Shown here in pieces: positions 30,098 to 39,889 of a stretch of DNA of 64,000 nt. The DNA is from Campanula takesimana (lineage: Eukaryota; Streptophyta; Magnoliopsida; Asterales; Campanulaceae). Location: NCBI GenBank assembly GCA_026119855.1, contig JAOWBW010000056.1:1713324-1777323 (forward strand), given 5' to 3'. The position numbers and the translations under genes were made by a program. Every line of letters starts with the position of its first letter. Positions within the stretch are counted from its first letter, which is position 1. Below the pieces are notes generated by a model. It ran no database searches. It saw only the letters and a program-made list of their open reading frames with translations, and was not told the DNA's origin.

Positions 30098-30358
30098 ATG
30101 GAGCCTTTTCTCATGGAAAAACCACCAAAATTGTCTAAAATTCATCAAGAATGCTTTGAGGGTAACCTCTGGCTTTGGATGCGGCACCATATGAGGAGTC
30201 ACAAGGGAGTTTTCCGGTCCAAATTCGGTCTTCAGTCTCTGTGGTCTCTTAAGGAGTTCATCCCGGATCTTGAGCTATTAAGAGCCGCTGCGTCCTTTTT
30301 GGGATGTCAGGAGACATGTATATTGCTTCTCCTACAACGAAATCACTCCAATCTATGA
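30098..30358 (+). pseudogene. Gypsy-A antisense ORF, N-terminal fragment
   Basis: Frame ends FIPDLELLRAAASF then shifts in a TTTTT run at about 30295-30299; removing one T joins it to the next frame. The LLRAAA(S/A)F motif matches the Gypsy-B antisense protein, which reads DWDLLRAAAAF at the same place. Confidence 0.65.
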
Positions 30359-30374
30359 GGATTTCAAGGCTTTA

Positions 30375-31601
30375 GTGGGTGGCGTGGACACGGAGGTCAT
30401 TGCACTTCCCTCGGTTGATGACATCATGTGTGTTGAAAGGTTGGTCTCTCTTCTCGACATTCCTTTGGAAGAGGCCCAATGCATGGTCCTTAATCACACT
30501 TTCATTGACATTTCGGATCTCCCCGAGAAGTTCATGGATCGCACGGATGAGGCTTCTTGGAATGCTTTTGGTTTGTGCATTCTTGCCTTTTTCTACATGG
30601 TTGGCTCCAAAGGTACTTGTCATAGGGTTTTACTGAGCGTCCTAGAGGAGTACCGTGCGGGGAAGGATATTGTCCCCTTGATCCTGGGTGAAACCCTTTA
30701 TGGCATGGATCGCTTGGCTTTGGGAGACAGCTTCATGCGTAACGGTAGCCCTGCCTTATTCACTTTGTGGTTGAGGGAGAGGTTGATGGCCCTTCCCGAG
30801 GCTCTTATCTCTCACAGAACGTGGTCTTATTCCTTGAGAGGGATCCTCTTGGATTTCATTCATTGTGATTGGGAGGCTTACATGGCTCGCATCGCGACTG
30901 CCGAGATCCGTTGGTTGGTCCCACATTGGCGTATCGGCTCGGTGCGGGAGTATCAGGACAGTTCCCCTTTTGTTTGGGTGCCGGGACTCTTGGGATCGTC
31001 TTACAACATCCCTTCTTTGGTCCGTCGTCAGTTTGGATTACTGCAGACTCCACTGTTGGAGTGGTCTGGTGTTAACCCGGAGCATTTGAAGCTTCCACCT
31101 TTGTCTATGTGGGATTCTTCCACTATTTCACTTCTTTCCCGATTGTGGACTTGTTCCCTCTTTCCGGCTCGGGTGCTTCTTGGGCGTGCAGCCAGCATGG
31201 TTCTAACCACGGTCTACTTGGACTGGTATAAACAAACTATGGGACAGACTCAGAGGCTTATTGAGGAGAGGCGTGAGGCTATTCTTGGTGGGACTCATGA
31301 TCCTAGCAGGGTTTTGAGAGAGACCGAGGCCGTGGCGAGTGGCCATAACATTACTGGAGACATTGTCGAGGACTATCAAGCCTTGGCTGATAGGAGAATG
31401 GCTGTGATGCCTAGGGCAGAGGCACGAATGGAAGATCTTCGAGCTCAGGCAGCTGCCAACGCGGCTTTGAGGGCAACCAGGCTGGTTGAGGATGTCGGGA
31501 GGATACCCTATCATGGTAGATGGGAGATCAACCTCTTTGAGGTGCGGAAAAAGAAGACTCGAAGAAGTCAAAGGAAGAAGTGGAGGGATGAGGAACAGTG
31601 A
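30375..31601 (+). CDS. Gypsy-A antisense ORF, DUF7745/plant-mobile-domain-like protein
   Basis: A 408-codon frame opposite to pol. It has LILGETLYGMD, SPALFTLWLRERL, RWLVPHWRIGS and RRQFGLLQTPL blocks, a helical tail, and a Lys/Arg-rich end (RKKKTRRSQRKKW) that looks like a nuclear signal. The Gypsy-B antisense ORF has parallel blocks (LIVGETLHGLD, SPLLLTIWLREHF, RQFGRQQT). Extra antisense ORFs of this kind are known in Tat-lineage elements; the family name is from memory and function is unknown. The real start is upstream in the frameshifted fragment. Confidence 0.75.
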   Translation: MGGVDTEVIALPSVDDIMCVERLVSLLDIPLEEAQCMVLNHTFIDISDLPEKFMDRTDEASWNAFGLCILAFFYMVGSKGTCHRVLLSVLEEYRAGKDIVPLILGETLYGMDRLALGDSFMRNGSPALFTLWLRERLMALPEALISHRTWSYSLRGILLDFIHCDWEAYMARIATAEIRWLVPHWRIGSVREYQDSSPFVWVPGLLGSSYNIPSLVRRQFGLLQTPLLEWSGVNPEHLKLPPLSMWDSSTISLLSRLWTCSLFPARVLLGRAASMVLTTVYLDWYKQTMGQTQRLIEERREAILGGTHDPSRVLRETEAVASGHNITGDIVEDYQALADRRMAVMPRAEARMEDLRAQAAANAALRATRLVEDVGRIPYHGRWEINLFEVRKKKTRRSQRKKWRDEEQ

Positions 31602-32003
31602 TAGTCCTATATTTCCATGTATCCACCCATTGCCATTGCAGACACATTAGTTCATTTTAGGTGTTTTAGTTATGTTTTAGGCATGTTAGCTGAATCGAGA
31701 GTAGACCGTGCTTGAACTCATCAAAGAAGTGTTTTAACTGTAATGAAAATGGTCACTTATGAAGCCAATTTGCATTCACATGGAGTCTTTGCTCGAAACT
31801 GAATTTGATTTTCATTTATTTTTTAGACTGGACTAATAATTGGCTGCCTACGTTCCCCTCTTACAAATGAGACTAAGGGGCTCAGGTCATCCTAGTTATT
31901 TTTTAATATTTTTTGGGTGTGACCCTGTTTTTTCTCCAGACTGCCCAAATGGGTTTTCAATCTAGGTGGGTATATTCTTTTGGCACCTACAAGTTTTTTT
32001 TTT
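31602..32003. other. Gypsy-A spacer between pol and antisense ORF
   Basis: Contains, on the minus strand, GGAACGTAGGCAGCC (about 31843-31857) and CTAGATTGAAAACCCATTTGGG (about 31942-31964). Gypsy-B has close versions of both words in its own pol to antisense-ORF spacer. It probably includes the convergent 3' ends of both transcripts. Confidence 0.6.
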
Positions 32004-32540
32004 TTAAACAAAGTAACGACGGAGCTTATCACCGTTGACCGGGTGCATGAAGGGGTTGCCATCCAAGTCCGCAAGCCTTATTTCACCTCCTGAGAAGATT
32101 TCCTGTACCATGAAGAGACCGATCCACACGGGCTCCGATTTTCTGTCGGGGTTAGACCTCCCGGGGGTTTTTTCCTTAAGGACCAAATCTCCTACCCGAA
32201 TTTGTCGGGGCTTCACCTTTCTATCAAAAGCTCGCGCCATTCTCCCTTGGTAGGTGCGGATGTGCTCCATTGCCTTCAGACGACGTTCATCCAATAAGGC
32301 CAATTCATCATGCCGGCTCCGAAGCCAATCAACCTCATGGATTTTGTTCTCCAACAAAATTCTTAATGACGGTACCTCCAGCTCAGCTGGGAGCATGGCT
32401 TCCAATCCATAAGTCAAAGCAAAAGGGGTTTCCCCAGTGGCGGTTCTAACCGAGGTCCGGTAGCCCCACAGTGCTAGATGTAGCTTTTCAGGCCAATCTC
32501 TTCCCCGTGTTGCCATTTTCTTAATAATCCTTTCGAGCGT
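32004..32540 (-). CDS. pol: Gypsy-A integrase C-terminal part
   Basis: Starts at the Copia-2 junction and runs to the pol stop. It has TGRDW-type residues (ATRGRDWPEKLHLALWGYRT), TGETPFALTYG, KVKPRQIRVGDLVL and ends KLRRYFV. The frame continues that at 45855 across Copia-2 without loss, so the insertion itself is the only break here. Confidence 0.92.
   Translation of the reverse strand, partial: TLERIIKKMATRGRDWPEKLHLALWGYRTSVRTATGETPFALTYGLEAMLPAELEVPSLRILLENKIHEVDWLRSRHDELALLDERRLKAMEHIRTYQGRMARAFDRKVKPRQIRVGDLVLKEKTPGRSNPDRKSEPVWIGLFMVQEIFSGGEIRLADLDGNPFMHPVNGDKLRRYFV
32536..32540. repeat. Copia-2 target-site duplication, left copy (AGCGT)
   Basis: AGCGT at 32536-32540 and again at 45850-45854, directly outside the Copia-2 LTR ends. 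Confidence 0.95.
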
Positions 32541-33960
32541 TGTTGGTCCCAAAGGACAACAAGGGTATGAAAAATAGCTAGAGGGGGGGTGAATAGCTGT
32601 TTTAAAATTCTTTTCGTACCCTTGATAAACTCAATTGCAAATGCGCACTTTATCAAATAAGCGTTATGATATACGCCTAAGTGAGTGAGTGAAATGCACA
32701 GCAGAATTTAGTAATGTAAATAGGCGCAAAGTATGATAAAGGGGGCGCACACACACTCTAAGTATTTTGGCTCAAAGTGGGTGAAATAAGAAACTAAGGC
32801 AAATGATATAACAAACACAACACAGTTCAATCAATCAATCTACAATGAATAAACAATCAAATAGTTAGATATGATATGAACTTGAAAGGAAATAGCAAGA
32901 TAGTAAGTACGCGCTATTTGGAGAGGTTCGATCGGGAAAATGATCTACGTCCTCTACCAAGATGGTTAGTCTTGGATTTCTAATGGAGATCTTATATAAT
33001 GAGAGAGTGTTACAAATTACAATCGTTTTGAGCTTATACACTAACTCAAGATCTATTTCTATGAATGAACAAATCCTAGACAATAACCGGTGTATCTCTA
33101 AAAGAAAGATCTAAGTGATCAAACTTAAAGAGGTGCGTGTGTGATTTTAGATTCAAGGCTCTTTAGATCTTTGAGATTGAGAGCACAAGAAAACTAAAGT
33201 GTTATCGCTTGAGGATCTGGGCTAAGGATGAAGTTATGGAGATGTTCTTGAGAATTCTGGAAATAACAAAGGCAATCTTCAAATCTTCAACGAATGCTTG
33301 AGAGAGAAATTCTTGAAATTCTTAGCAAATTTAAATGGTTGAAGTTATGGGGTATTTATAGAATAGCCCCAAAAACTAGCCGTTGGAAATCCTTGGTGAG
33401 TCAGAGAAAGGACGGATGTGTTGTCGCTCATTGAGTGGAGCACGTGTCCTTTTATAGCCGTTAGATACATAACACAAATATGACCGTTATGAACAGATGT
33501 CCTTAGATGCGGGTGCATACGTGTTATTTAACCACCGTTGGATCATTGGCGTAGTTTGAATCTTCTTCAAGTCTTTGAATCTTCAATAAATCACTGAGTG
33601 TTAAAAACATTCATGATGCGCGTTGAGCTAGAGAGGCGCGTAGCGTATGCGCGATCTGACTCATCTGAGGCGCATGAGCTATGCTAGGCGCATACTCATG
33701 TGCGCACTTTAAGGAGGCGCATGGCGCATGGGTGAGGCGCTTGGCGCGTAGCTCAAATTCACGGAGTGATTTTCTTCAATTTTGATCTTCTTGCCCTATT
33801 CCTAAGCCTGTTCTATTACAATTGACAACCTAAAAAATGAAGTATAAATACTTCTTACATGTGGGTCTAAAGTCCATGAAATAAAACTTAGGTGATGGAT
33901 CAATCAAATCTAATCAATCCTATTACATTGAAACTGAGATATAAGTGGGCATACCCAACA
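32541..33960 (-). repeat. Copia-2 3' LTR
   Basis: 1420 bp, TGTTGGTCCC...ATACCCAACA on the plus strand. TATAAATA box on the minus strand at 33353-33360. A cluster of GGCGCAT-type words lies at 33610-33750. Confidence 0.97.
33353..33360 (-). promoter_or_regulatory. TATA box in Copia-2 3' LTR
   Basis: TATAAATA on the minus strand; the 5' LTR has the same box at 45248-45255. Confidence 0.6.
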
Positions 33961-33973
33961 ATCTCCCCCTATT
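33961..33973 (-). other. Copia-2 polypurine tract
   Basis: AAATAGGGGGAGAT on the minus strand, directly upstream of the 3' LTR. Confidence 0.9.
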
Positions 33974-34481
33974 TGATTGATGCCATTACCTACTATATTA
34001 GGGACAAACATTATACTTGATAATAACATGTCCAAATAAATGAAATTGGTAAATCATGTCTCAAGTTAATGCACACACTAGTCCAAGATATAGATTTCTA
34101 AACTATTCCAATAAGGATAAAATATTACAAATGGAAAGATATAAACAACAGTTTATAACACATTCAGAATGATATGAGTTTCAGTTTTGAAATGTGTTTA
34201 AACAAAATTTAAACTCAATGCATAAAATATGAAGCAGTTCAAATGTAATGCATATGATTTTAAACAAAACATTCATTGTTCTACAAACAAGTATTTTAAG
34301 TGAACAAGGTTTGAGATAAACGTGATGCTTTGTTCTCATTAATACTTGGGATGTAGGAGTTACAGATTACAAGTATTGAACAGAACAAAATCAAAAGAGG
34401 TGCTAAAACATGTAAGCACGGAAATCACTAGAAAGGTTTCTTATCACAAAAAGTTCTAACAACTTACAAACAAACCAAAAA
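33974..34481 (-). other. Copia-2 3' untranslated region
   Basis: AT-rich stretch between the extra gene and the PPT. No ORF or repeat of note. Confidence 0.6.
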
Positions 34482-34820
34482 CTAAAGGTTGGGAGGGGGC
34501 GCGTCGTCATCCTTCAATCCTTCTTCTATTTCAGAAACAGAGCGCTGGATTTGTTTGGAAAGCTGGTGACAACGGTTTACTACACCGTGAGTATCTGTGA
34601 CACCATCTCTGATATAGCGCAAATGACTCACATTGATGTTTTGATACTCATCAATGGTGCGCTGAGTGATAGACTGCTGTTGTGAAAAGTTTTCAGTGAA
34701 GGCTTGAAAGTTAGCTTCAACAGCAGCTTGAGCAGTAAGTATATCAGCGGAAACTCTATCTGCGCTCCTGTCTGCACTGGAATGCGCGGCATTGAAATGA
34801 GTGACAACTAATTCCTTCAA
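34482..34820 (-). pseudogene. Copia-2 env-position gene, C-terminal coiled-coil fragment
   Basis: A 112-codon frame rich in Gln, Ala and Ser, with a helical stretch and the acidic end EEGLKDDDAPPPNL. It overlaps the main ORF end in another frame; the alternative frame can be followed upstream to about 34850 (LLSKIEVLKEL), so a one-base indel near there is likely. It continues the coiled coil of the main ORF. Confidence 0.6.
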
Positions 34821-36469
34821 AACTTCAATCTTTGAGAGCAGGGATTAATGTCTATATGCGCGCCAGGAGCAGAGCTGGAAGAGGACGCGGGAGTTTCAGG
34901 AGCTGGAGGCGCATGAGTTTCAGAAGCTTTAGGTTCTGTGCCAGGATCAGCACCATACACAGTTAAACCCAGGATTTCTAGCTCATCCTTAACTTCTTTG
35001 AGTTTATCAACAACACTCAGCAATTTTTGGCTATCTCCAGCCACCATCTCAAACAGCTTCCTTATATCACCCGCTATATTCAACTCTACCTCCCTTATAG
35101 CATTAATGAAATCTTGGCCATCAGTGAGTTTGATGCCACCATCTATGCGCTCATGAAGGGAAGCAAAAGTGCCTTTGAAAAGTTCATTCATTTGATCAAT
35201 AGCGTCATTCCATTGTTGAGGAGTAAGGAAATGTTTGTCCTTGATATTTGCATCTATGCGCGCCATCTCCCCCTTAATGGCAGCAATCTCATCAGCTTGT
35301 TGAGTAAGCATGGAAGTATGAAGCTCTAACTGTAAGTTCATTTGAGTTTGGCCTTGCTGGAGTTGCTGTAGTAGAGAAATAACAACACTCATATCAGGAG
35401 TGGTAGGAGGAGGGGCATGAGAAGTACGGGGCGCAGGAGATGTTTGAGTAGGAGCGCAAGGAGAAGGCATATATTCATCACTTGAAGTAGGCTCCACTGA
35501 AATAGATGGGGGCGCAGAAGGACTCTTGCGCCTGGTCAAGGGCTCTGGCTCCCCCTGAATTGGATCATCACTCAATTCACCAAATAAATCAGCTGATATT
35601 TGGTCTTTAAGACTCTGACGTTCAGAAGATAGATTAGCAGGAGTGGTGATAGGCGTTGATAGAGGCGTACGAACAATAGGAGGCACATTAGGAGGGGGCG
35701 CGCGTACATCAGCGCCAGACCCTGCACCTTTGCGCCTTTCAGATTTGGATAACTCAGTAGTCTGTTTCAAACTGAAGTCTTCATCTCGTTTCTTTTGCGC
35801 TTCCAGTCTACTGGCTTCCTTAGCACGCTTGAATTCCTTCTCTTCTTCAATATCAACTCTTGGGCGCTTAGGGGGTTTGCTTGTTCCTTCTGCAACCCTT
35901 TTTCCTTTACCTTTTTCTGCGCCTGGAACACCTGTTGGTTCTGCGCGAGGTACTGCTTCAATTTCTACGCCATCTGCATCTTCATCTGATTCAGTGGCTT
36001 CATCAACCAACTGAGCACCCTTTACTCTAGGCCCGCGCTTTGCCATGCGCTTCTTGTGCCTTTTCAAGACAAGGTTGTCTTTCCCAAAAACTGGAACATC
36101 ATCAGTTTTATAAACAGAGTTCTCATTAAGGAATTTGGCGAGGGCAGGATGGGTGAGAAATATCTTCGTGAGTATTCGGCAGTGAGTCTTGAACTTCGTC
36201 TTCCCATCAGACTTGTTCTTGTTACACTTATCAATTTGGTCAGATAAAGTTTTGAACAAAATCTGAGGCCAATTCAATCTGGTTTTTCCCATGATGGCAG
36301 CAGTATACTCCCACTGCTCCACGGTGAATCTATTCACATTGCCGGTTTTGAAAACAATTGAAGTATCAACCAGATGCGCTATATGAGCGAGCAGATCACC
36401 ACCATCCTTTATCTCAACATTTTTGATGTTATTTAGAAGAGTAGGGACTTTGAGATAAGTACGCGCCAC
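34817..36469 (-). CDS. Copia-2 env-position gene, main ORF
   Basis: A 550-codon frame downstream of pol. Residues 1-130 look globular (VEQWEYTAAIMGKTRLNWPQ), then a basic KRHKKRMAKRGPR run and acidic and KR-rich stretches, a proline/serine-rich middle (about 260-355), and a helical C-terminal third. No clear membrane segment is visible. Sireviruses such as SIRE1 carry a gene here called envelope-like; a proline-rich middle and coiled coil are reported for it. I infer the same gene by position. No entry function can be claimed. A single in-frame TAG (36476-36478) precedes it. Confidence 0.7.
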   Translation of the reverse strand: MARTYLKVPTLLNNIKNVEIKDGGDLLAHIAHLVDTSIVFKTGNVNRFTVEQWEYTAAIMGKTRLNWPQILFKTLSDQIDKCNKNKSDGKTKFKTHCRILTKIFLTHPALAKFLNENSVYKTDDVPVFGKDNLVLKRHKKRMAKRGPRVKGAQLVDEATESDEDADGVEIEAVPRAEPTGVPGAEKGKGKRVAEGTSKPPKRPRVDIEEEKEFKRAKEASRLEAQKKRDEDFSLKQTTELSKSERRKGAGSGADVRAPPPNVPPIVRTPLSTPITTPANLSSERQSLKDQISADLFGELSDDPIQGEPEPLTRRKSPSAPPSISVEPTSSDEYMPSPCAPTQTSPAPRTSHAPPPTTPDMSVVISLLQQLQQGQTQMNLQLELHTSMLTQQADEIAAIKGEMARIDANIKDKHFLTPQQWNDAIDQMNELFKGTFASLHERIDGGIKLTDGQDFINAIREVELNIAGDIRKLFEMVAGDSQKLLSVVDKLKEVKDELEILGLTVYGADPGTEPKASETHAPPAPETPASSSSSAPGAHIDINPCSQRLKF

Positions 36470-36475
36470 TATATT

Positions 36476-36817
36476 CTAATCTGCAACTGAGTAAGAGTTC
36501 GGTTGACCAGAAACACCCTGAGGGCCAGTAGTGCTAAAACTCACTATATTCTTGATTGTGCCCGTAGAGATAGTGATAGGAATATTCTGAACGGTGGCGC
36601 ATATCCGGTAGCGCACGAATCCATCTGCTGGAGTCTCAACTAGAGCAGCTGTTGAGAAAAATTCATCAACAAGGAGCGGAGAATAGAATGGTTGATCCAG
36701 CGTGAATAAAGGAGTGAGTCCAGCGATGTGAAGGGTTGAGAGAATTTCAAGCCCCATTGGATCAAGTGAAAGCTCAGCAAGATCTATCGTCTCACCGGGT
36801 CTGAAATTAGTAGGATC
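36476..36817 (-). CDS. Copia-2 env-position gene, exon 2 N-terminal part
   Basis: Open from the splice acceptor (exon starts at 36817) through Met codon 36757 to the TAG at 36476-36478. The frame matches both exon 1 and the main ORF downstream. It has hydrophobic patches (FYSPLLVDEFFSTAAL) but no clear membrane helix. Confidence 0.65.
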   Translation of the reverse strand, partial: DPTNFRPGETIDLAELSLDPMGLEILSTLHIAGLTPLFTLDQPFYSPLLVDEFFSTAALVETPADGFVRYRICATVQNIPITISTGTIKNIVSFSTTGPQGVSGQPNSYSVAD

Positions 36818-37830
36818 CTGAAAACATAACAGTGATTTAAGTTAGTAGTGTATAAGGCGCATAGAATCATAAAATGAGCTAAGTATAGAATAGGCGCAGG
36901 ACAATATATAGGCGCATAAGAAATAGCATGCGCATACTATTATTAGGGGCATATATGTTGTAGGCGCATACAAATACGAGGCGCATAATATGGTTCTATG
37001 AAATATACTAAGTAAAAATTAAACATAAGAATTTGACTAAGTAGAATTTAGGCGCATAAAATGTTTCGGCGCATAATGTCTCTAGGCGCATGAGTTGATT
37101 GAGGCGCATATCATTTGTATTTGCATAGGGCTCATACAATTATTAGGCGCATGAATCAAGTAAGGCGCATAAAGTCATAGGGCGCATAACCGACTAGGCG
37201 CATAAATCAACACTTAGGCGCATATTTATGTAAAATTCATACTAAGTATAAAAACACACGAAAACACACAAACACATATCAAACATGCATATGTAAGTTT
37301 TAAGAATCAAAATATGAAAGTTTTGAAAAACAAGTTTTGAAAATTTTGAAACCCAAGTCATGCAAAAATAACGAAGAACACAAAGAACATGCTTGAGTGC
37401 TTGAAGAACATCAAGAACACCAAGAACACTTAATTCGTGAAACTTCACCAAATCAAGCATACAATATATCAAAATGACCACAATAAGACAAGGATCACAA
37501 ATATGCAAATCAAAACAAGTAAAAATCAATAACAAAATCAGAAAATGAATTTAAAGATCCGAAATTTGAAAAGTTCAACAATGGAGATTTTTCAGATTCG
37601 CAAGATATGGTGCATTGATCGTTGAAAAGTTTAGATTAAAGGATTCGAAATCTCAAAACGAACAAAACCTAATAAACGATTTCAAAAACGGATAACCGAA
37701 ACAAGATTTATCAAGAAAAGAGAGTTTTCGGGTTTTTTTTTTTTTTAAAAAAAATACGAACCAAAAAAAAAACGAATAGAAAGAAAAAAAAATCAGAAAA
37801 TTAAGGAGTTTAAGGGTTGAGAATTCATAC
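36818..37830 (-). other. putative intron in Copia-2 env-position gene
   Basis: On the minus strand the donor is AATG|GTATGA at 37831/37830 and the acceptor is TTTTCAG|GATCC at 36818/36817. The length is 1013 bp. A T-rich run precedes the acceptor side and the interior is AT-rich, as in plant introns. It contains the main GGCGCAT word array. Confidence 0.6.
36860..37225. repeat. dispersed GGCGCAT array in Copia-2
   Basis: About fifteen copies of (T/G)AGGCGCAT or close forms, spaced 15-35 bases, in otherwise AT-rich sequence. The same word occurs in the LTR, in pol and in gag of this element. Confidence 0.85.
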
Positions 37831-37872
37831 CATTTCGTCTTGGGTTGTCTTTGTTGTTCTCTTAAGACCCAT
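37831..37872 (-). CDS. putative first exon of Copia-2 env-position gene
   Basis: Fourteen codons, ATG at 37872, ending on a codon boundary before the GTATGA donor. Splicing to 36817 keeps frame into the open stretch at 36476. The open frame upstream of this ATG is a low-complexity run through CT repeats and is probably leader. Confidence 0.55.
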
Positions 37873-37939
37873 AGATTTATATAGAATCGAAAAGGAGAGA
37901 GAAACAATGAAAATGGGGAGAAAGAAAGAGAGAGAAAGT

Positions 37940-38016
37940 AACTGAGAGAGAGAGAGAGAGAGAGAGAGTAGAGGGAGGCGGATGATGGAGGGGAGAGAGA
38001 GAGAGAGAGAGAGAGG
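37940..38016 (-). repeat. GA/CT microsatellite in leader of env-position gene
   Basis: Two blocks of GAGAGA on the plus strand (CTCTCT on the coding strand), between the TATA-like box and the first ATG. CT-rich leaders are common in plant core promoters. Confidence 0.8.
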
Positions 38017-38017
38017 A

Positions 38018-38025
38018 AATATATA
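38018..38025 (-). promoter_or_regulatory. TATA-like box upstream of env-position gene
   Basis: TATATATT on the minus strand within CCTATATATTTCC, about 150 bases upstream of the exon 1 ATG. It is followed by the CT-rich stretch. It could give this gene its own transcript, separate from the LTR promoter. Confidence 0.4.
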
Positions 38026-38519
38026 GGTTAGAAAAAAAATATTGCACAAATAAGGAAATAATAGGGTTAAAATTTTAAAAAGATGAGAAGTTGAAAGGAT
38101 GGGCATTAATGAGGGGAAAAAATTTTCGGCTCATCATGGCTAAAAAGGACGACGCATTAATGAGGGATTTTTGGAGATGATGGCTATTTAATGCTGAATG
38201 ACCCAAAGTACTTTGATGTGACATTTTGGGTAAGGGAAAAACTGCTCCACTTTCCCTTTAAGTGTATGAGCAATTTTGACTAATTTTTGCACAAACCCCA
38301 AAAACATCTGTTTTGGTGTAAGTTTGGGGTGCAAGAAATAAATCCCCAGAAAATAAAGTTTTTCGAAAAACGTAAAACGAGGGAAAAATTAATTGCACAA
38401 GTACCCTTGAACAATTAATGGAATGTCAAAAGACAAAGATTCCTATAATAAATAAGAACAATCATACCTGGTACTTGTGAAACTTTAATTCGCTCAATCA
38501 TTGAGGGAGTTATTATGGT
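38026..38519 (-). other. Copia-2 spacer upstream of env-position promoter
   Basis: AT-rich, with no ORF or clear repeat seen, between the GGCGCG array and the TATA-like box. Confidence 0.4.
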
Positions 38520-38705
38520 AGCATTGATTGAGCCGCAGTCATAAAGAGGCGCATAGTCTCATCTAGGCGCGCAGAATGACTTAAGAGGCATTGAATGCTA
38601 GGCGCGCTTTGGAATTGGGCGCGCAGAGAGTGTGGGGCGCGCAAAAGTATTGGGCGCGCAGAGAGTGTATGGCGCGCAAGGTAATGGGCGCGCAGGGTTT
38701 GCTTT
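38520..38705. repeat. GGCGCGC array just after Copia-2 pol
   Basis: About nine copies of GGCGCGCAG/GGCGCGCAA or related words in under 190 bases, between the pol stop and the presumed promoter of the next gene. Confidence 0.85.
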
Positions 38706-38797
38706 GAAACTTGAAATGATTTATCATTTTAACTTAATATACTCATATAACTTAACAAAACATAAAATCATTAGTATTGACAAAACTGTAATGAATT

Positions 38798-39883
38798 TTA
38801 GTTGAGTTCAAGCATACCCATTTCACCTCTAAAAAATATGAACCGTTTCGCGTCAAGTGCTTTCATTAAAATATCGGCGATTTGATAGTCGGTTCCCACG
38901 TGTTCCAAATGTATATTTGCGTTCTCCACGTGGTCTTTGAGGAAGTGATATTTGATGTCGATGTGTTTGGTCTTGGAGTGCATGACAGGATTTTCAGAAA
39001 CCGCAATTGTTGAAGTGTTGTCGCAGTAGATGGGACAATTTTCTTCAATGATATCATAGTCAACCAATTGCTGCTTCATCCATAGTATTTGACAGCAACA
39101 ACTTCCTGCAGCGATATATTCAGCTTCGGTTGTTGAGACAGATACAAAAGCTTGTTTCTTACTCGCCCATGACACAAGTCGATATCCGAGGAAATGACAA
39201 GTGCCACTCGTGCTTTTCCTATCAATTGTGCACGCTGCATAATCCGCATCTGAATAACCTACAAGTTTAAAGTTCGAATCTTTGGTGTACCAAAGTCCAA
39301 GGTTAACAGAACCGGAAAGATATCTTATAATACGTTTAACAGCGATTAAGTGCGCTTCTCTAGGGTCAGGTTGATAACGAGCGCGAACACAAACACTAAA
39401 CATAATATCAGGCCTACTAGCAGTAAGATAAAGGAGTGAGCCAATCATACCTCGATAGAGCGTTTGATCAACACGTTTACCTTTTAAATCTTTGTCGAGT
39501 TTGTTGCCGGTAGCCATTGGAGTATCGTATGCTTTGGCGTTCTCAAGTCCAAATTTCTTGATTAAGTCCTTTGTATATTTGGCTTGATTTATGAATATGC
39601 CTTCACTCATTTGCTTGATTTGAAGCCCGAGGAAGAATGTGAGTTCTCCCATCAAGCTCATTTCAAACTTGCTCTTCATTAGTTTCTCAAAGCGCTTGCA
39701 CAACAATTCATTAGTAGAACCAAATATAATATCATCAACATAAATTTGAACAAGTAATTTATGACCATTATGTTTGGCAATGAGAAGAGTTGTATCGATT
39801 TTACCATGAGTGAAGCCTTTTTCAATGAGAAACTTTGATAGTGTATCGTACCATGCTCTTGGTGGTTGTTTGAGTCCATACAA
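38798..39883 (-). CDS. pol: Copia-2 RT C-terminal half and RNase H
   Basis: Frame starts MYGLKQPPRAWYDTL, passes the catalytic YVDDIIFGS, FEMSLMGELTFFLGLQ and the RNase H boxes YSDADYAAC, STTEAEYIAAG, CDNTSTIA and HIDIKYHFLKDH, and ends GMLELN. All catalytic residues look intact. A TAA replaces Lys just upstream. Confidence 0.94.
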   Translation of the reverse strand: MYGLKQPPRAWYDTLSKFLIEKGFTHGKIDTTLLIAKHNGHKLLVQIYVDDIIFGSTNELLCKRFEKLMKSKFEMSLMGELTFFLGLQIKQMSEGIFINQAKYTKDLIKKFGLENAKAYDTPMATGNKLDKDLKGKRVDQTLYRGMIGSLLYLTASRPDIMFSVCVRARYQPDPREAHLIAVKRIIRYLSGSVNLGLWYTKDSNFKLVGYSDADYAACTIDRKSTSGTCHFLGYRLVSWASKKQAFVSVSTTEAEYIAAGSCCCQILWMKQQLVDYDIIEENCPIYCDNTSTIAVSENPVMHSKTKHIDIKYHFLKDHVENANIHLEHVGTDYQIADILMKALDAKRFIFFRGEMGMLELN

Positions 39884-39889
39884 AGCTTT

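Noticed and set aside
30375..31601. A possible host gene
   Set aside because: It sits between the Gypsy-A PPT/minisatellites and pol, with a homologue at the same place in Gypsy-B, so it belongs to the element.
37653..38106. Minus-strand ORFs of Phe/Leu/Ser-rich sequence
   Set aside because: They translate the CT microsatellite and T-rich leader or intron of the env-position gene. Only the last 14 codons before the donor were kept as a possible exon.
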